A DNA stretch of 64,000 nt from Hyphodiscus hymeniophilus (GCA_016508695.1 VNKQ01000006.1:124001-188000); one strand, 5' to 3'. Shown: positions 48,731-61,109, counted from the first letter of the stretch. Numbers and translations: made by a program. The notes: generated by a model from the letters alone, not told the origin.

Positions 48731-49563
48731 ATGATAAGAAAAGCACGCCATGGCGCTCGGGGGGTTCGGAAAGTCAGCACGGGATGTTTGACATGCAAGT
48801 GAGTGAGCCACGCCCGTATGCAGTGGGATCATCTTGTTAATCTAGCAGTAGAACCAGGCATAAGAAGTGCGATGAGGCCAGACCAGCTTGCTCAGCCTGT
48901 ATCAGAGCGGGCTGGAATTGTGACTTCGTCTCGTCGTCTCTCGCTGAATCACCGCGCTACGCGATGACTCCATTCACCCATTGTCTGCGATACCCTTCTG
49001 CCAGGCCTTTACTGGATGGCGAACATGCGCACATGGCGTACTTCCATGCTGTTTGTGCTGGAGAGTTCTCTTTGTTTTTCGAGCTCCCTGCATGGGAAAA
49101 TATCATCCTCCAAGGCACTCTCGCCGAGCCAGCATTGCATCATGCAGCCCTGGCAATCGGAGCCCTGACTAGGAGCCGTTACCATCCTAACACATGGCAA
49201 ACACCTCCACCGATCCCGTTTTCAATCCAACATTATAGAATGGCCACCCAGGATCTCCATCGTCGGCTTGATGGATCCTCCCAAAGTCTGGAGCTTGCCA
49301 TCTTAGCGAGCGTTTTCTTCAGCTACATTGAATTTCTCCTAGAACTCGATAGCCAAATCGAGATGCATATCCAGGCTGGATGTGCCATGCTTGAGCACCT
49401 CTACACGAGGCACTATAGGATACTTACAGCTTCTACTCAGGCTGGATCGAATTGCCAGGTTGGCAGTTCTTTTATTAGTTATGATTTACTTGCCAGTGCT
49501 ATGTTTCAGCTCACTGCTGAAGTCAAATTCTCTGTGCCATTTCGGTTAAACAGCAGTAATTGA
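48731..49563 (+). CDS. Zn(II)2Cys6 transcription factor, short form
   Basis: A fungal binuclear zinc-cluster regulator. Exons 48731-48798 and 48852-49563 with a 53-bp intron give 259 aa. The cluster at residues 19-46 has the exact spacing C-x2-C-x6-C-x6-C-x2-C-x6-C (GCLTCK, KKCDEARPAC, SACIRAGWNC); the intron falls just after the second Cys, a common place in this family. The rest matches the start of the fungal-specific regulatory domain (FFELPAWENIILQGTL, AALAIGALT, LELAILASVFFSYIEFL). The protein stops at about 260 residues, whereas relatives usually run to 400-600, and downstream sequence gives no convincing continuation. It may be truncated. Position beside the hydrolase and methyltransferases suggests a local pathway regulator (inference). 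Confidence 0.82.
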
Positions 49564-50167
49564 TTAGATCATAACAATTATTCAATGAATGAGGGGCTCA
49601 GGCCGAGTAAAGTTGACGGGCCTCGTACCATGCGATAAGAATAAACCGAAAATACCCAATTGTAACGCTTTTCGCGACTTAATATGGCCCACGCAAAAAT
49701 CTTTGTGCTCCCAATACAGGATTTCGTCTGTTAAACTACCAGCGATACGTCGAAAGATCCTACAACCAATGGAAGTCTTCAGAACGTATTTCAAATTTAA
49801 TTCCCCAACGCAGTGCAGTTTATTGGGCTAGAAAATATGCCAGCCTCAAACGCTAAAAAGCGCATAGAGACCCATGCTTGTCATGTCGTCGGTATTCTGC
49901 CATGTTACGCTGGAGCCAATCACTGGAGGCTGAGTGGGCAAGGTCTTCCGTTCCCAGTCGGATGATTTCGTGTGGTTGCCTGGCCTTCTGGTCGTTTGTG
50001 AAAAAGGATTGGAATATAAGAACTTAGGGGGGGGCACATCTAGAGTGAGTTGCTTCCATACCTTAGTCTTAGACTCTTCATCTACCGGACTAAGTTCATA
50101 CTTAGTTTCCTCTCACCAGAAGCTCACCGTACAGTAATTCATATTCCACTCGATAACTGCATTTACC
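49564..50167. other. intergenic, nothing recognised
   Basis: About 0.6 kb between two plus-strand genes. It could contain the lost 3' part of the zinc-cluster gene and the promoter of the hydrolase. An 80-codon frame at 49589-49831 has no resemblance to regulator C-termini. Confidence 0.4.
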
Positions 50168-51508
50168 ATGGCCTACCATCATTCAACCCACACCACCACG
50201 CGCGCACTCATCTACAATTATATCCATATTCAACCTCAACTCCCCAGGAGCGAATACATTCTCTTCTTACACGGCTTCCCCTCCACCTCGCTTGACTGGC
50301 GCCATCAGATCTCTTTCTTCGCAACAAAGGGTTATGGTATCATAGCACCGGACTTACTTGGGTTCGGGGGACATCGAAGCCGAGTGAGTTACAGATGTAT
50401 AGGGGTAAGGGTATGGCAAGTGATATTGTTGAAATCTTGGTGGCAGAGGGCATTAGAGTGGTGGTCGGCGTGGCACATGACTGGTATGTTTCCGAATCTC
50501 GTTGCGGCTTTTGTCACATTCAAGTGGTTTCGAATGGAAGGAGAGTCAGAAAATCTGTCTGTTTAGCGTCGAATGATGTTAACGCTGCATCCACTAGGGG
50601 ATGTTTCCTTTTGTCACGTCTAGCAAATTATTATCCCGAACTCTTTTCGGCCTATGCGTTCATCGACCACGGATACGCTACCCCTGGCCGTGGCCTTACT
50701 ACCGTGGCGATGCAAAACATCAATAGCTCGGTGCAAGCCAGACTTGGCTTTTCGATCTTCGGTTATTTCCTATTTTTTGACGAAGAGGATGCTCCGAAGC
50801 TGCTAGATGAACATGCAAGTTCTTCCAAGCTCTGCAGATTCTGATTTGCCAGACCATTAACAACACTGCAGTCAGAATCTGTGGAGTCGCTCTTCTTCAG
50901 TACCGACAAGGAGATCAACAAGAAATACAAGGGCGCCCTAGGGGGTTTCCGCACTTGGTTGACCGAGGGCAAGACTGCTGACTTGCCAGCCTACCTGACA
51001 TCAGAAGTAAGAACTCGAGCTCTGTGACACATAGGTCTTTCAAACTGACCTACACGAAATAGGACCATGAACATTATCGACACGCCTTCTCCGTTGAGAA
51101 AGGCGGTTATGGCCCTGCAACCAACTGGTATAGAGCTAGTTTGCGTAATATCAACGAAGAAGATGAACAGAGTAACTACCACCCCCCTATATACCTTGCG
51201 TCTCTTCATCTCTCTTTTCTTTACCTAAGCTCCCCACTAAAGGATTGTTTTCGACACCTACTTTGTCACGTCCTACTAACACCAATCCAGAAATTCCCAC
51301 GTCTGCCTACATCCTGACGCACCCGACCCTGTTAATCGCATCTACGAACTTCATCACTGCCACGATCAACTTTCCGGAGCAGATGCGTCCGCACGTTCCT
51401 GATCTCAGAGTCGAGAAGGTGGATGGTGGACATTGGCTGCAGTTAGAGAAGCCGGATGAAGTGAACAGAATTCTGGATGAGTTTCTAGAAGAGAAGCAGC
51501 GAGTTTGA
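50168..51508 (+). CDS. alpha/beta hydrolase, soluble epoxide-hydrolase-like, frameshifted
   Basis: Five exons: 50168-50483, 50598-50814, 50872-51006, 51063-51171, 51243-51508. Introns are 114, 57, 56 and 71 bp; the second uses a GC donor (GCAAGT). Landmarks: the oxyanion motif HGFPSTSLDW at about residues 36-45; the nucleophile motif HDW, its Trp codon split by the first intron, followed by GCFLLSRLANYYPE; a lid region; and the C-terminal THPTLLIAS and GGHWLQLEKP carrying the catalytic His. The first exon is broken at the five-G run 50366-50370. One more G gives the family sequence GTSKP and YRGKGMA in frame and makes the whole coding length divisible by three (347 aa). An inactivating deletion or an assembly error is possible. 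Substrate unknown. Confidence 0.8.
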
Positions 51509-52110
51509 AATATGAGTACGTCGGAATAAAAGCTTAGTCCTTGAGGTTAGGTCAGTAATATGGGCTGTTATCCAAATACGATATAAAGTTCAATAATGCA
51601 TGTTATTAACTTGTCTTGAGTCATTATTGATACTTGAAATCCTGTTTTCATCGCGCCTGGAGAATGGGCTCCTGACTAAGCCGTAGTTCTGCTATTATAT
51701 TCAATTCTTCCGTGGTTGTAGAACAGAACCCAGTTTAGATGTAGTTCTATCTGCGGCCACAGTACGTATGCATATGCCGTGTATCCTCCTTACTACAGCA
51801 AAAGTTGCAATGCGCTCAATTGAGAAATACTAACTGGCGGGCGGACCAGTACCATGTTCTGCCTGTTGCCAGTCTTTGACTCCAGTTTCTGTTCCCTAGG
51901 TCACCAAAGACGCAAGGAAGTAAGTGCCCGAGGGAGAAGAGGTATCATTGCGCAAAACCATCGAATAAAGTATGTACAAGAAAACCTGGGCAAATTTCCA
52001 AGGTGCCTGGCTACATGCTCGGATTCCCCGAGAAAAGATCTCGATGTCCTTCATCCTTGACCGCCTATCTCTTCGTCACATCTTCGAATCACTCTTCTCG
52101 GGTTGTATAT
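51509..52110. other. convergent intergenic region
   Basis: About 0.6 kb between the 3' ends of the hydrolase (plus) and the O-methyltransferase (minus). A polyadenylation-type signal lies near the left end. No gene is seen. Confidence 0.45.
51525..51530 (+). terminator. AATAAA polyadenylation-type signal
   Basis: AATAAA, 17 bases after the hydrolase stop codon. Fungal signals are degenerate, so this is only a plausible 3' end element. Confidence 0.4.
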
Positions 52111-53765
52111 TCATTGAGGCTCCTCGGCCGCCTTCGCCTCGGCCGCACCTACAAAATCCTCGCCCTCCCAGATAGCCTCCACAATACTCATTCGACAGCC
52201 CCTCGGCCTCGTAGCGCCAACGAACTTGAACCTCGGGTCAGCCTTGTCGAAGAGCTCCTTGAAATCCCCTTCCGTCCTCTCCTGTGCATTCAGCAAGGTC
52301 AACATCACTAGATCCATCGTCCGCATGATCTTCTCGTCCCAGAGGCTTTCCGTGTTGGGCTCTGGGAGGCAATGGTCGTTGATCACTACCCTCGCGCCCT
52401 TCTTGAGTGCAGGAATGAGCTGTTTCAGCATGTTGATGGCGTACTTGTCGGCATGGTTGTGCATGATCCACCGGAAGAAGTAGACATCCGCACCTGCGAC
52501 GGGTTGCGGAGTGTGGAAATCGTGCGCCTGGAACGTGATTCTGTCTGCGATTTCCGGATCTAGAGTAGGGGCCGAGGAGACTGTTTTGGGTAGGTCCTGG
52601 ACAATGAATTTCATGTTCTTGTAGCGCTTCGCTAGGTCAACGCATATGAAGCCGTGAGAACCGCCGATGTCGACCATTGTTCCGGAGGAGGCGTCGATGG
52701 CTGACCAGTCGTAGTGATCGAGCAGATAGGAGACTTCATAGCCTTCGCCACCGGTCAAACTAGTCATAGCACCACCCATACGCTTCGCTCTCTTTGGATT
52801 CTTTCCAAACGTCACGAACATAGGCTCAATATCTGTGGTGTTGTTGGCCAATGTGAAGCCTGTTTGGGTGACTTCAGATGCGGCGGGGTTGAGTTCTATG
52901 GCATCGACTGTCTTGGATGCAGCTGGCCACAAATCTTCCACGCAGAAACCGATCCAGTCATCCATTGCTGCGTCTTCAGCCAACACTTTGCTGCCTGCTG
53001 TGTGTGCCACTACACCTGGGGAGACTTCCACGAAAATGCGATTTGTCATGGCATGCCGGAGGAAGCGACGGACATTCATTTCGGACAGACCTACTCTGGA
53101 AGCGATTTCGGCATACGATGCTGTTTCATGGAGTGGAAATGATTTGGCTGTGGTATTTAGCTACGGGTCTTACACAGAAGAAATTTACTTACCAATCTTG
53201 AAGTGATAAATAGCATGAAGAGACAGCGAGTTGTTGTGCTGAGAACCGTCAGTGCATGGTTGGTTTGGGGACGGAAAGAAAAGCTCACATCCCAAGCCAT
53301 CCATCTAACACTTTCTGTCGGTCCTGTCACAAGATCTCCCAATTCTTTCGAAGCTCTCACAATCTCCTCTCTCGCCTTCTTCATATCCTCTGGTAATTTG
53401 GGGAAGTTGGCGGGCGAGTCAACGTCAAAGCCAGGCACCGGAATCCCGTTCACCTCCAGATACTTCTCTAACTTTGTAGTTTCTCGTGTAATGATCGCTG
53501 CGAGTTCGACCATGCTAGTCGTCGATGGCTTCATCTTTTGCGATTTCGCTATCATATGTGCAGTTGTCTCCGTTTGTGGTATCATGTTGGCCTTCGCGAC
53601 GTTCTCTTCACTCGCAGTCTCGACAGGTGAATCCTTCCCAACGGGTGATGTTGAAGTGAATCTTCGACTCTGTCTTTTGCTTTCCACGCCGTTCGAGCTG
53701 ACTTTGAATGGTATGCTCCATGATCTCAGGCTAAGCCTATTCCCAGCAACACCTAATTTCGGCAT
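52111..53765 (-). CDS. SAM-dependent O-methyltransferase (methyltransferase_2 type)
   Basis: Resembles fungal secondary-metabolite O-methyltransferases (OmtB/sterigmatocystin-type). Three exons on the minus strand: 53765-53289, 53238-53193, 53147-52111, with introns of 50 and 45 bp. The winged-helix N-terminal part (SLSLHAIYHFKIAKSFPL, ASRVGLSEMNVRRFLRHAM) precedes the Rossmann domain with VDIGGSHG for SAM binding, VQDLPK, and the catalytic-His region RWIMHNHADKYA, then NDHCLPE. The longest frame gives 519 aa; starts at 53585 or 53534 give 459 or 442 aa, which is the usual family length. The first 60-77 residues are Arg/Ser-rich and could be a targeting peptide or simply untranslated. It is convergent with the hydrolase. 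Confidence 0.88.
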
Positions 53766-56700
53766 GATATCTTGCTTAAATGATAATTGTCTTTATGGAG
53801 GAAATGTGTTCACGTTGGCTGTCCTCATTGTCAATTAAGTCCAATTTCCACAGTAGAATAATCAGTCAAGCACCCAAAGCTCGGGTGATGTGCAAGGAGA
53901 TCAGATCATACATAACTTCGCTTCCGGAGTGAGGTCCCTCAATTCCAGGTATCTCAATGTCATCAACGTTTGCGGGCCCTGAAATAGCTTGTTCTGTCGT
54001 GCAAGGTCCCAAAGCCGTATCGCTACCCTGCCTACTGCATGTACCGGGAAGCAAACAAGGATCGCAGACACTCTTTGCAGCGCAAGAAAAGAAAAATGAA
54101 GCCAGACGTCTACAATATGAAAAGAGGGGGAGAGAACACTTATTCCAGAAGAAATCTACCGCATGCAAGCTGCCAACTTGCGTTAGATGCGACGGAACAC
54201 ATGTCCCAAGCTTCCTCCCGGGCCTGGTGGGCGGGGAGGATAAACCGTGCGCGCCCTCAATTTTACAGGGAGCAACATGCCGCGACAGGCGCAATAGGAA
54301 AGAAGTTTGAAGCATCCCAAGCCTCCTCACCCATTATTCTCCCCCCTTCCTCTTCACTGACTCGTGCGAGGAGATAGGAGAAGATGGTCGACACGTTTCT
54401 TGCGTTCTTGCGTCCTCGATTCAGCTGTGAGGCACCATGCAACTTGAAAGTAAACATCAACAACACTCCATACGCCCGTACTTCGTGTTTACCCTGCTCC
54501 CCTTCGCACCGAGTCTCACACCCCAAATCGAGGATTTCCCTGCATCATCCCGCCGAGCTTCAAGGGTAACATTCCTGATGCGGCTCACCCCCGAGGGCTG
54601 TACCCGCTCTACCGCTGCTCTGCCCACTGCAAGTTCTGCAACCCGCTGTGACCCAGGCCCGTAAGCACCCCCTCTCCCTACGCATAGAGCTCTTATCAAC
54701 TTCCCCACTAGCTCTTATCGCTGTCATCGACAAGTTCCAGATGAGAGAGATCTTCTTCCTTGATTCTCCTTCACCCAGAACTTCATCCGTTCTCAGCAAT
54801 CCAGTCCTGGTAACAAGGTATCTACTAGATAGCCAAGTGAAGGGCGGCCTCTACACGAGGAATCGTCCTCCTTACAGCCAATTCCGGCTCGTGAGCATCT
54901 ACACTACGTTCGTACGCTACCTAGTACCCAGGTATGCTATCGAGCTAGGACCGTGCCGCTCCAGTACTTTTTCGTACCGTCCCTCGCGTCCTACGGTTTA
55001 AGGAGGTAAACTACTCGCCAAAACATGTCTCCGGAGTCAACTACGAGGAATCATATTTACGAAGTGCGGAGTATGGCCGCCACTTTCGCTTTCTCTCTCC
55101 GTTTCTGCCATTGATGCTGCCAAAGAAGGGCCACTTCAAAGACCGAGGCAGCACATATCTCCCACGTGGGACCTCGAAGCTCCCCAAATGTGTACAGTAC
55201 ACTAGAGACGCGATGCGCAACGTTGGTGGGACCGGATCCGGGATGTCATCCAGGGGCGGTCGCTGAGGTGGCATTGGGATGGAGATGGCTTCGGATGGTG
55301 GTGCAGGTCTCCATCCAGAATAGAAAACAGACAGAACGGTAAGTGATTGGAGGAGATACGAAATTGCAAAGGCTAAGTGGGCATTACCGTAGATTATCAA
55401 TTCGAAGGACGAACTGTCCATCGTTGAAAGTTGAATAGCCACAAGGCAGACTTCTGCTTCTATCGATTTGGACAAACCGAGACTGCAGATTCCCAACCCA
55501 GGAGACATACAAGGCCATGCATAATGGATCTTCCTTTTTTTTGTTTTTGCCAAATGGTTCCGACTTGAGCTCATGGAACGATAATGCTGGCCTTGGAGAA
55601 TTCGAGCCGTTTAAGTGTCTTATGTCCTACACTGCTGAGCCATTTTTTAGCGGTCAGTCACAAAATACAGCCTTTCGTAAGGCGCACGGTAATGCCGCAC
55701 TTCGGAGCACCGCTTCTTCAGCCTTGTCTTTCTTTCTACAACCGTCCAACGTAGACCTTTGGACTTTTCGCTATGAATAAGGGAAGTTTCTCAATTGTCT
55801 TTCCAAGTCTCACAAATGTTATTTTGGCCCAGATTACCTCTGTCATCACGTAGTGCGTTGGGTTCGTCGCAGTCGTGAGCATAGCCGCTCATCTGTACAA
55901 ATCGTTGACGCCTGTTCGAATACCATTAGCCGCATCCAGGTATTTGTCGAACAATACTGCATTCTGTTATCTCCCGGTCCAGTTGGATTTTCAAAAGAGC
56001 CTAAAAGCTTGCTCCAAAACAAAAGTCCGAATCTCGCCATTGTATCAGGAAAAGCTACATCGACTAGCATAATATCACGTCCGCCCCTGTGCCATAGAAC
56101 AAAATTAACGCCCTAGTCTCGTCGCGAACAAGGAGGAGATAAAGAAGAACGAAGAGCACCATTCGCAGGATCTCTGGATGAACCGCCATAGGTATTCCTG
56201 CCCCAAGGGTGTATCCCGTCCGAGAATCTTACTCTCTGACTTGAAGGCATGGCCGAGATTTAAGGGTCGGCGTGACGAACCTGAGTGAGCAGCATGCTTT
56301 TTTCAACAGGTCGGAATCCCATTTCTTAAAGGATCGATAGAACTCTACTGGTGACGAGACATTCTGTCGTTGCACCGTCCCGTCGCGAAACCAGCGAGTT
56401 CAATAGTCTAAAACGTGACACACAACCGGAAAATACGTTTAGCCTCTTACGAGGTCTTCGAAGGCGGAGAAAGTCAAGATCATTGGGTCAAAGGGAGAGA
56501 AGGCAAAATTTCGCGTGTTCGTGGCAATGTGATAAATACGACACTGGCCGGGGAAGTAACGAAAAAGTTTGAAGGCGCGATAGAGCGCATATATTATATA
56601 GTAGGCATTAAATCGTCATCGTCGTCATCATCATCAGGATATCCAATCTCATATGCTCGCCCGCTGAAATGCCAAACAGATTCCCACCCATAGGGGCGTA

Positions 56701-56826
56701 TAAAACAGCCATCTCGCCGGGACAGTATCCGCCATACTTTGGCAAACATCTTGTCATGTCCAAGGAAGTACCCGGCATTTACACTCTTCAACCACCCCAC
56801 AATGTCTCCACATCCGATTCCTACAT
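53766..56826. other. long intergenic region without a recognised gene
   Basis: About 3 kb between the O-methyltransferase 5' end and the LaeA-like gene 3' end. Open frames on the minus strand at 53866-54330 (154 codons) and 55041-55574 (177 codons, with one hydrophobic stretch) match no family and have no clear exon structure. A catcgtcatc-type trinucleotide run lies at about 56611-56637. It may contain degraded sequence, but I see no transposon termini. Confidence 0.45.
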
Positions 56827-58277
56827 TCACGAATCTGCCATTCCCTCTGGCGCATAGCTCTCCGCCGAGTAATCCACCCCAGCCTCCGGCTTCTGCGCAC
56901 AAATAACATGCAAGGGCATATGAGCATGGACCCAACTATCCATATACGCCTTCCTAACATGGGCCAACCAGACATCCACCTCCTCCTTCTTCCATTTTAG
57001 ACCCCTCGTCATCGGCCCCGTAGCTATTGGATCTAGACCATCGATCAAAATCGTCCGCCAGTATAATCCCACCATCTTCAGGACTTTGTTCCTAGGCCAG
57101 ACGCCGATGGGAACGTGGAAAATGCGTGTTGTTACGTTCACGAATCCGGCTTCGCGCATCATGTCTGCGAGCAGGAGGGTCGCGTTGAAGTTCACTCCGA
57201 GTTGGGCGAGTCCTTCAATTATGTAGGCCCAATATTGCGTAACGGGGTGATCGGGAGGCATGCTGCCGTCGTGGCATTGGGGGTAATGGTGGATTTCTTG
57301 GAGCTCGAACCAGCCGCCTGGTTTGAGATGGCTGCCATAGTACTGATATTAGCACTCTGCTCCGACACCCAGAGAAAAGACCCAACATTGTCGAAGTCCA
57401 ATTTGAAAAGGGGGATAGGACATACTCTAAAACCCTCCGCATTAACTTTGGCCAGTCCCTGATAGCCATCACAGTATGTCTTCCGTGGATGTAGTCGAAA
57501 TGGTTCCGCGGTCGTAGCCACGGACTTTCCACATCGTCAACCATAAATCTGACATTCGGAGGTACCCATTCAGGTTGAATGGGGCTGAGATCAACACCTA
57601 GAACGTTTGCGCCAGGATATAAATCACCCACTGCACAACAATCAGCTGCTATACCACACCATTCCACCGCATTGCATTACACATGGCCCTCCAAAGCACA
57701 AATCAGGCTAAAAGCAGGACTTACTCTCAATAGCCCAAATCCCAGTGCCAGTCCCCATGTCTAAAATATGCTGCGGGTTGTCCCCCAGCGGTGCAAAATG
57801 CAACTTTTGACACAAATTAACCATCATAGCATGCTTCATATCCTCCCGTTCCTGCTCGCTCTCCTCATTGGGGAAATTATACGTGCCCTCCCTAAACTTG
57901 TGGTACCTGTGTCCGTGCTCAAACGCATAATCTCTGACGCTACTCGATAATGAGGTAGACGAGCTACCTTGTGTGTCTGATCCGTATCCTGATTCCGAGC
58001 CCAGCGAGGACATCGATCGGGCGTCTGCCCCGGAGTCGATATCGATCTCATTCTGGGCTTGCTCGACTGCAGCGCTATTCTCAAGGTCTAGCGCTGCTTG
58101 TTCGGCCACGCTGAGCTCGTGGTGCTGCGATATGTGGACCGGAGTGCGAGGGGAATTGGATTTCGATCTCTGGGGATCGTTGATTGTGGAGGTGGGCCGT
58201 GAGGGCTGCTTTCCTGGATTTGTACCCGCCAACGTCCTAGCTATGGAAATGGCCGAGTCGTTTGAGGGGCTCGTCAT
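56827..58277 (-). CDS. LaeA-like SAM-dependent methyltransferase
   Basis: Three exons on the minus strand: 58277-57725, 57630-57426, 57331-56827. Two 94-bp introns. The product is 420 aa. A long Ser/Asn-rich, disordered N-terminus (about 110 aa) precedes the domain. Typical landmarks follow: GHRYHKFREGTYNFPNEESEQEREDMKH; motif I DMGTGTGIWAIE at about 173-184; GVDLSPIQPEWVPPNVRF; a degraded D(Y/F)IHxRH box read as FDYIHGRHT; and LKPGGWFELQE. LaeA-type proteins are global or local regulators of fungal secondary metabolism, while many paralogues are pathway enzymes of unknown substrate. Which applies here cannot be told from sequence; the family call is strong. Confidence 0.88.
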
Positions 58278-59651
58278 GGTTGTGGCAGGGACACCTATTC
58301 AATGAGGGTTGGATCGTGTCGGAATGCAGATGTCGAAGAAGGAATCCGGAATTGGTGATATGTGGAGGTAACGCTGTCGAGGAGTATGAAACGACGAGGC
58401 TCTTAGACTCGACGATCTTGTGTGACGTGATGTATCGTGTAGAGTACTCCTGCTGCCGTGCTCTCATCCGATGTGTCGTCCTGCGTGAATCTGTATGCTG
58501 TGTCCCCTCCAAGAGTGTTCTCGTCCTGTCGCAGGAAGCATCTCTCGTCGTCGGCAGGACTTCCCTTATCTCATTCAGCCCCCTCAGTTCCCATTATCAA
58601 TGATTACCTTAGTGATTGAATTTTGGAGGGCAGAAATTGCGCGAGAATGATGGGGGCCGTCCCAGGAGAGATATTAATGTGAGATGTCACATCGAGATAT
58701 GACTCGTGCAGCACATCTACTGCGGCCGAAGATGTTGATACCGCTCCGGGGGGCCGGCAAGATCGCTGAGAGGACGGCGCCGTGGGGCTAGAGTATGCAG
58801 CTTTGGGCCGGACTTAATTTCAACTCACTAACAAACGTTGGCCGCCGTTACACTTTTAGTTGACTGTCGGCTTTTGGTTGTTGGAAGTCGCTGTTTGGCT
58901 TGAATATGTGTATATATATATATATTTGTATATGCATATATCCTTTCATTCAAGGCGGGTGTGTTGGCTGTCACCAGAATTTTAGGACGGATAGAGCTTC
59001 CACATTGTTCCGTATGTCCAACTTGTCCAACACCGGAGGTCCATGTGGTTTCACAACCTCCAAGCCGAGTTTGTGTGTTTCGTTCTTCCGTGGCTGGCCC
59101 GAGATATCTGCATGCATCCCCCACGTTACGCAGTGTATCACTGCTTTTGCCGATGATACTCGTAAGCATGCATACAACGAGGGCTTGTATTGCATTGAGT
59201 GAGCGCGGGATACGCAGTAGAGGGGTAGCTTCAGCACGGCCACGGAAAAAGAGATGGTAAACACGTGTCAATAGCCAGGTTTGAGGGTTGAGCTGCAAGA
59301 TTCCCGACTTCCCGATCTTTCATGCAGCTTCCCTGAAGATTGCTTTGACGATGTGATAGTCAGTTGTGGGACGACTCTCTTCCTTCGACTTCTCGATTCC
59401 CTTGGCCCCTTTTCTTGGCAGAGCCTAAAGTTGGCGAATGAGATGGATATATATGGGATGACTTGACCGAATCCTTCCAAGAACCATCACGAACCCACCT
59501 CAAGTTATCAGAAATCAACAGCAAAACTTGGCTAGTATTCGCTACTTTGTTCTGCTTACTCTCCATTCTTCATCCAATTTAATTCGCTGCGTCCCAGCCC
59601 TATCACTGGTGCGATGCTGCCATAATCAACCATGATTTCGAAGGAAACCCT
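58278..59651. other. intergenic, no recognised gene
   Basis: About 1.4 kb upstream of the LaeA-like gene and downstream of the alcohol dehydrogenase, both minus strand. A short TA-rich repeat (tatatatata, about 58,908-58,935) is present. Open frames of 97-156 codons at 58828-59298 overlap on both strands and match nothing. Confidence 0.45.
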
Positions 59652-61109
59652 TTATGGCTTGTTAAAGTCGACGACAATACGCCTGTGAGCAGTCAGTTGA
59701 TTTCAATCAGCGATTGAAAGTTACGCACCCTGCAACTTCACCCCTCCTTAGCTTCTGGCAAGATTCGTTAAATTTGGACATTCCGACCACGGTAGGCTCA
59801 AGTTGAAGTAAACCTTGATCTACTTGTCAGCTGCAACTGTTCAAATGAAGCCATTGAACGAACCTCTCCTTGCAAAGTCCAAGGTCTCATCCACGTCAGC
59901 CAAACCGCTGACCAGCGTTCCCTTAATTGACTGGTTCTTGAAAGCTAGGGCAGAGGGATTGACATCGATGTGAAAACTCCCGACTGGTGGCAGACCAATG
60001 CTTTCAATGGTCAACGAGTTGCCTGCTAGGCTCGAAGAGATTACATACCACATCACCTGGCCACCAACACGGCCCCCAAGATACTCAAGAGACTTCGGAT
60101 ACGATTGAACCGCTTTTCGTCCCGTCAGCTATCAGCCTCCTCATCACATTGAATCGCTTACTTACCAGTCACGTATACCGCATGTGCCCCTCCGTTTGTC
60201 AACCTCACGACCTCGGCGGCTGGATCCTCTACCTCTTTAAAGTCGACAAAATGCTCGGCTCTATACTTCTTACACATTTGTCTTCTTTCATCTCCGGTAT
60301 CGACAACAACTACCCTGAGGCCCATTGCCACGGCCAATTGGACACCTTGAATTCCTACTCCTCCGCCACCACCAGGAAAGACAGCCCATTGCCCCGGTCG
60401 GAGGTTAGACTCTTTGATCGACGAATAAGCTGTGGATGCCGAACACATGATTGGACCTGCGACATAATCTGAGACTCCATCAGGAATCAGGGAGGTGTAC
60501 CTTTCTGGCGAAACAATGTACTCTTTGTATGACCCTGCGGTCACTGTCAGCTCCTCCCTGACGCCAATCTCGGAAATTTCGTCCAGCATAAGGGACCTAC
60601 CATCAGCATGTAAACCAGTGAGGATCGCGCCAGTGCAGTACGTCTCTTTACCACCTCGACAGTTGTCGCAGATATGACAAACATCAACAATCGGCTTGAA
60701 GCCTGCTCTTTGGCCAACCTTCAAGCTCTTCACCCGCTCCCCAAGTTGCACAATCACGCCAGCACCCTCATGGCCTGCGCACTGAGTTCCGAATTCCGAC
60801 ATCTTTGGGACTGCCCAATCGTTCATCATGAAGTGGATGTCACTCATGCAAAGACCGGTGGCATTAAGCTTGATGAGCACTTCCTCCGGGCCAGGAACTG
60901 GCACATCGACATCTCTTACTTCCTACAACAAAGCTCAGTCGTTGATCTATTAGGGCACCTATTTTCCTTCTCCCTCATCTCGGGTTTAAATTCAAACTCA
61001 CCACATGGAAATCAGGACCCTCATTCACCACTACACCAGCTTTACATTGCTTGGGAATCACATACTTCGACTGAGCTTCGGCCGCTGTTTTAGTAGCAGT
61101 TTGAGACAT
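59652..61109 (-). CDS. zinc-dependent alcohol dehydrogenase (MDR family)
   Basis: Medium-chain NAD(P)-dependent dehydrogenase, similar to fungal/yeast ADH. Six exons on the minus strand: 61109-61002, 60922-60173, 60128-60049, 60000-59864, 59813-59729, 59682-59652. Introns of 44-79 bp. The product is 396 aa with no internal stop. Catalytic zinc ligands: Cys61 (GLCMSDIH) and His87-Glu88 (GHEGAG). Structural zinc cysteines at about 118, 121, 124 and 132 (VCHICDNCRGGKETYC). Nucleotide motif GGGGGVG. C-terminal landmarks are MCIGLPPVG, SIKGTLVSG and GRIVVDFNKP. The N-terminus is extended by about 20 residues relative to yeast ADH. It would oxidise an alcohol or reduce an aldehyde in the cytosol; an active enzyme is expected. 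Confidence 0.92.

Noticed and set aside
53866..54330. 154-codon minus-strand ORF
   Set aside because: Cys-rich by eye but with no conserved pattern, and equally long frames occur on the opposite strand.
55041..55574. 177-codon minus-strand ORF with a hydrophobic stretch
   Set aside because: No family resemblance and no splice context; the hydrophobic segment alone is not enough.
58828..59298. 156-codon minus-strand ORF and overlapping plus-strand frames
   Set aside because: Mutually overlapping frames on both strands crossing a TA repeat, none with recognisable sequence.
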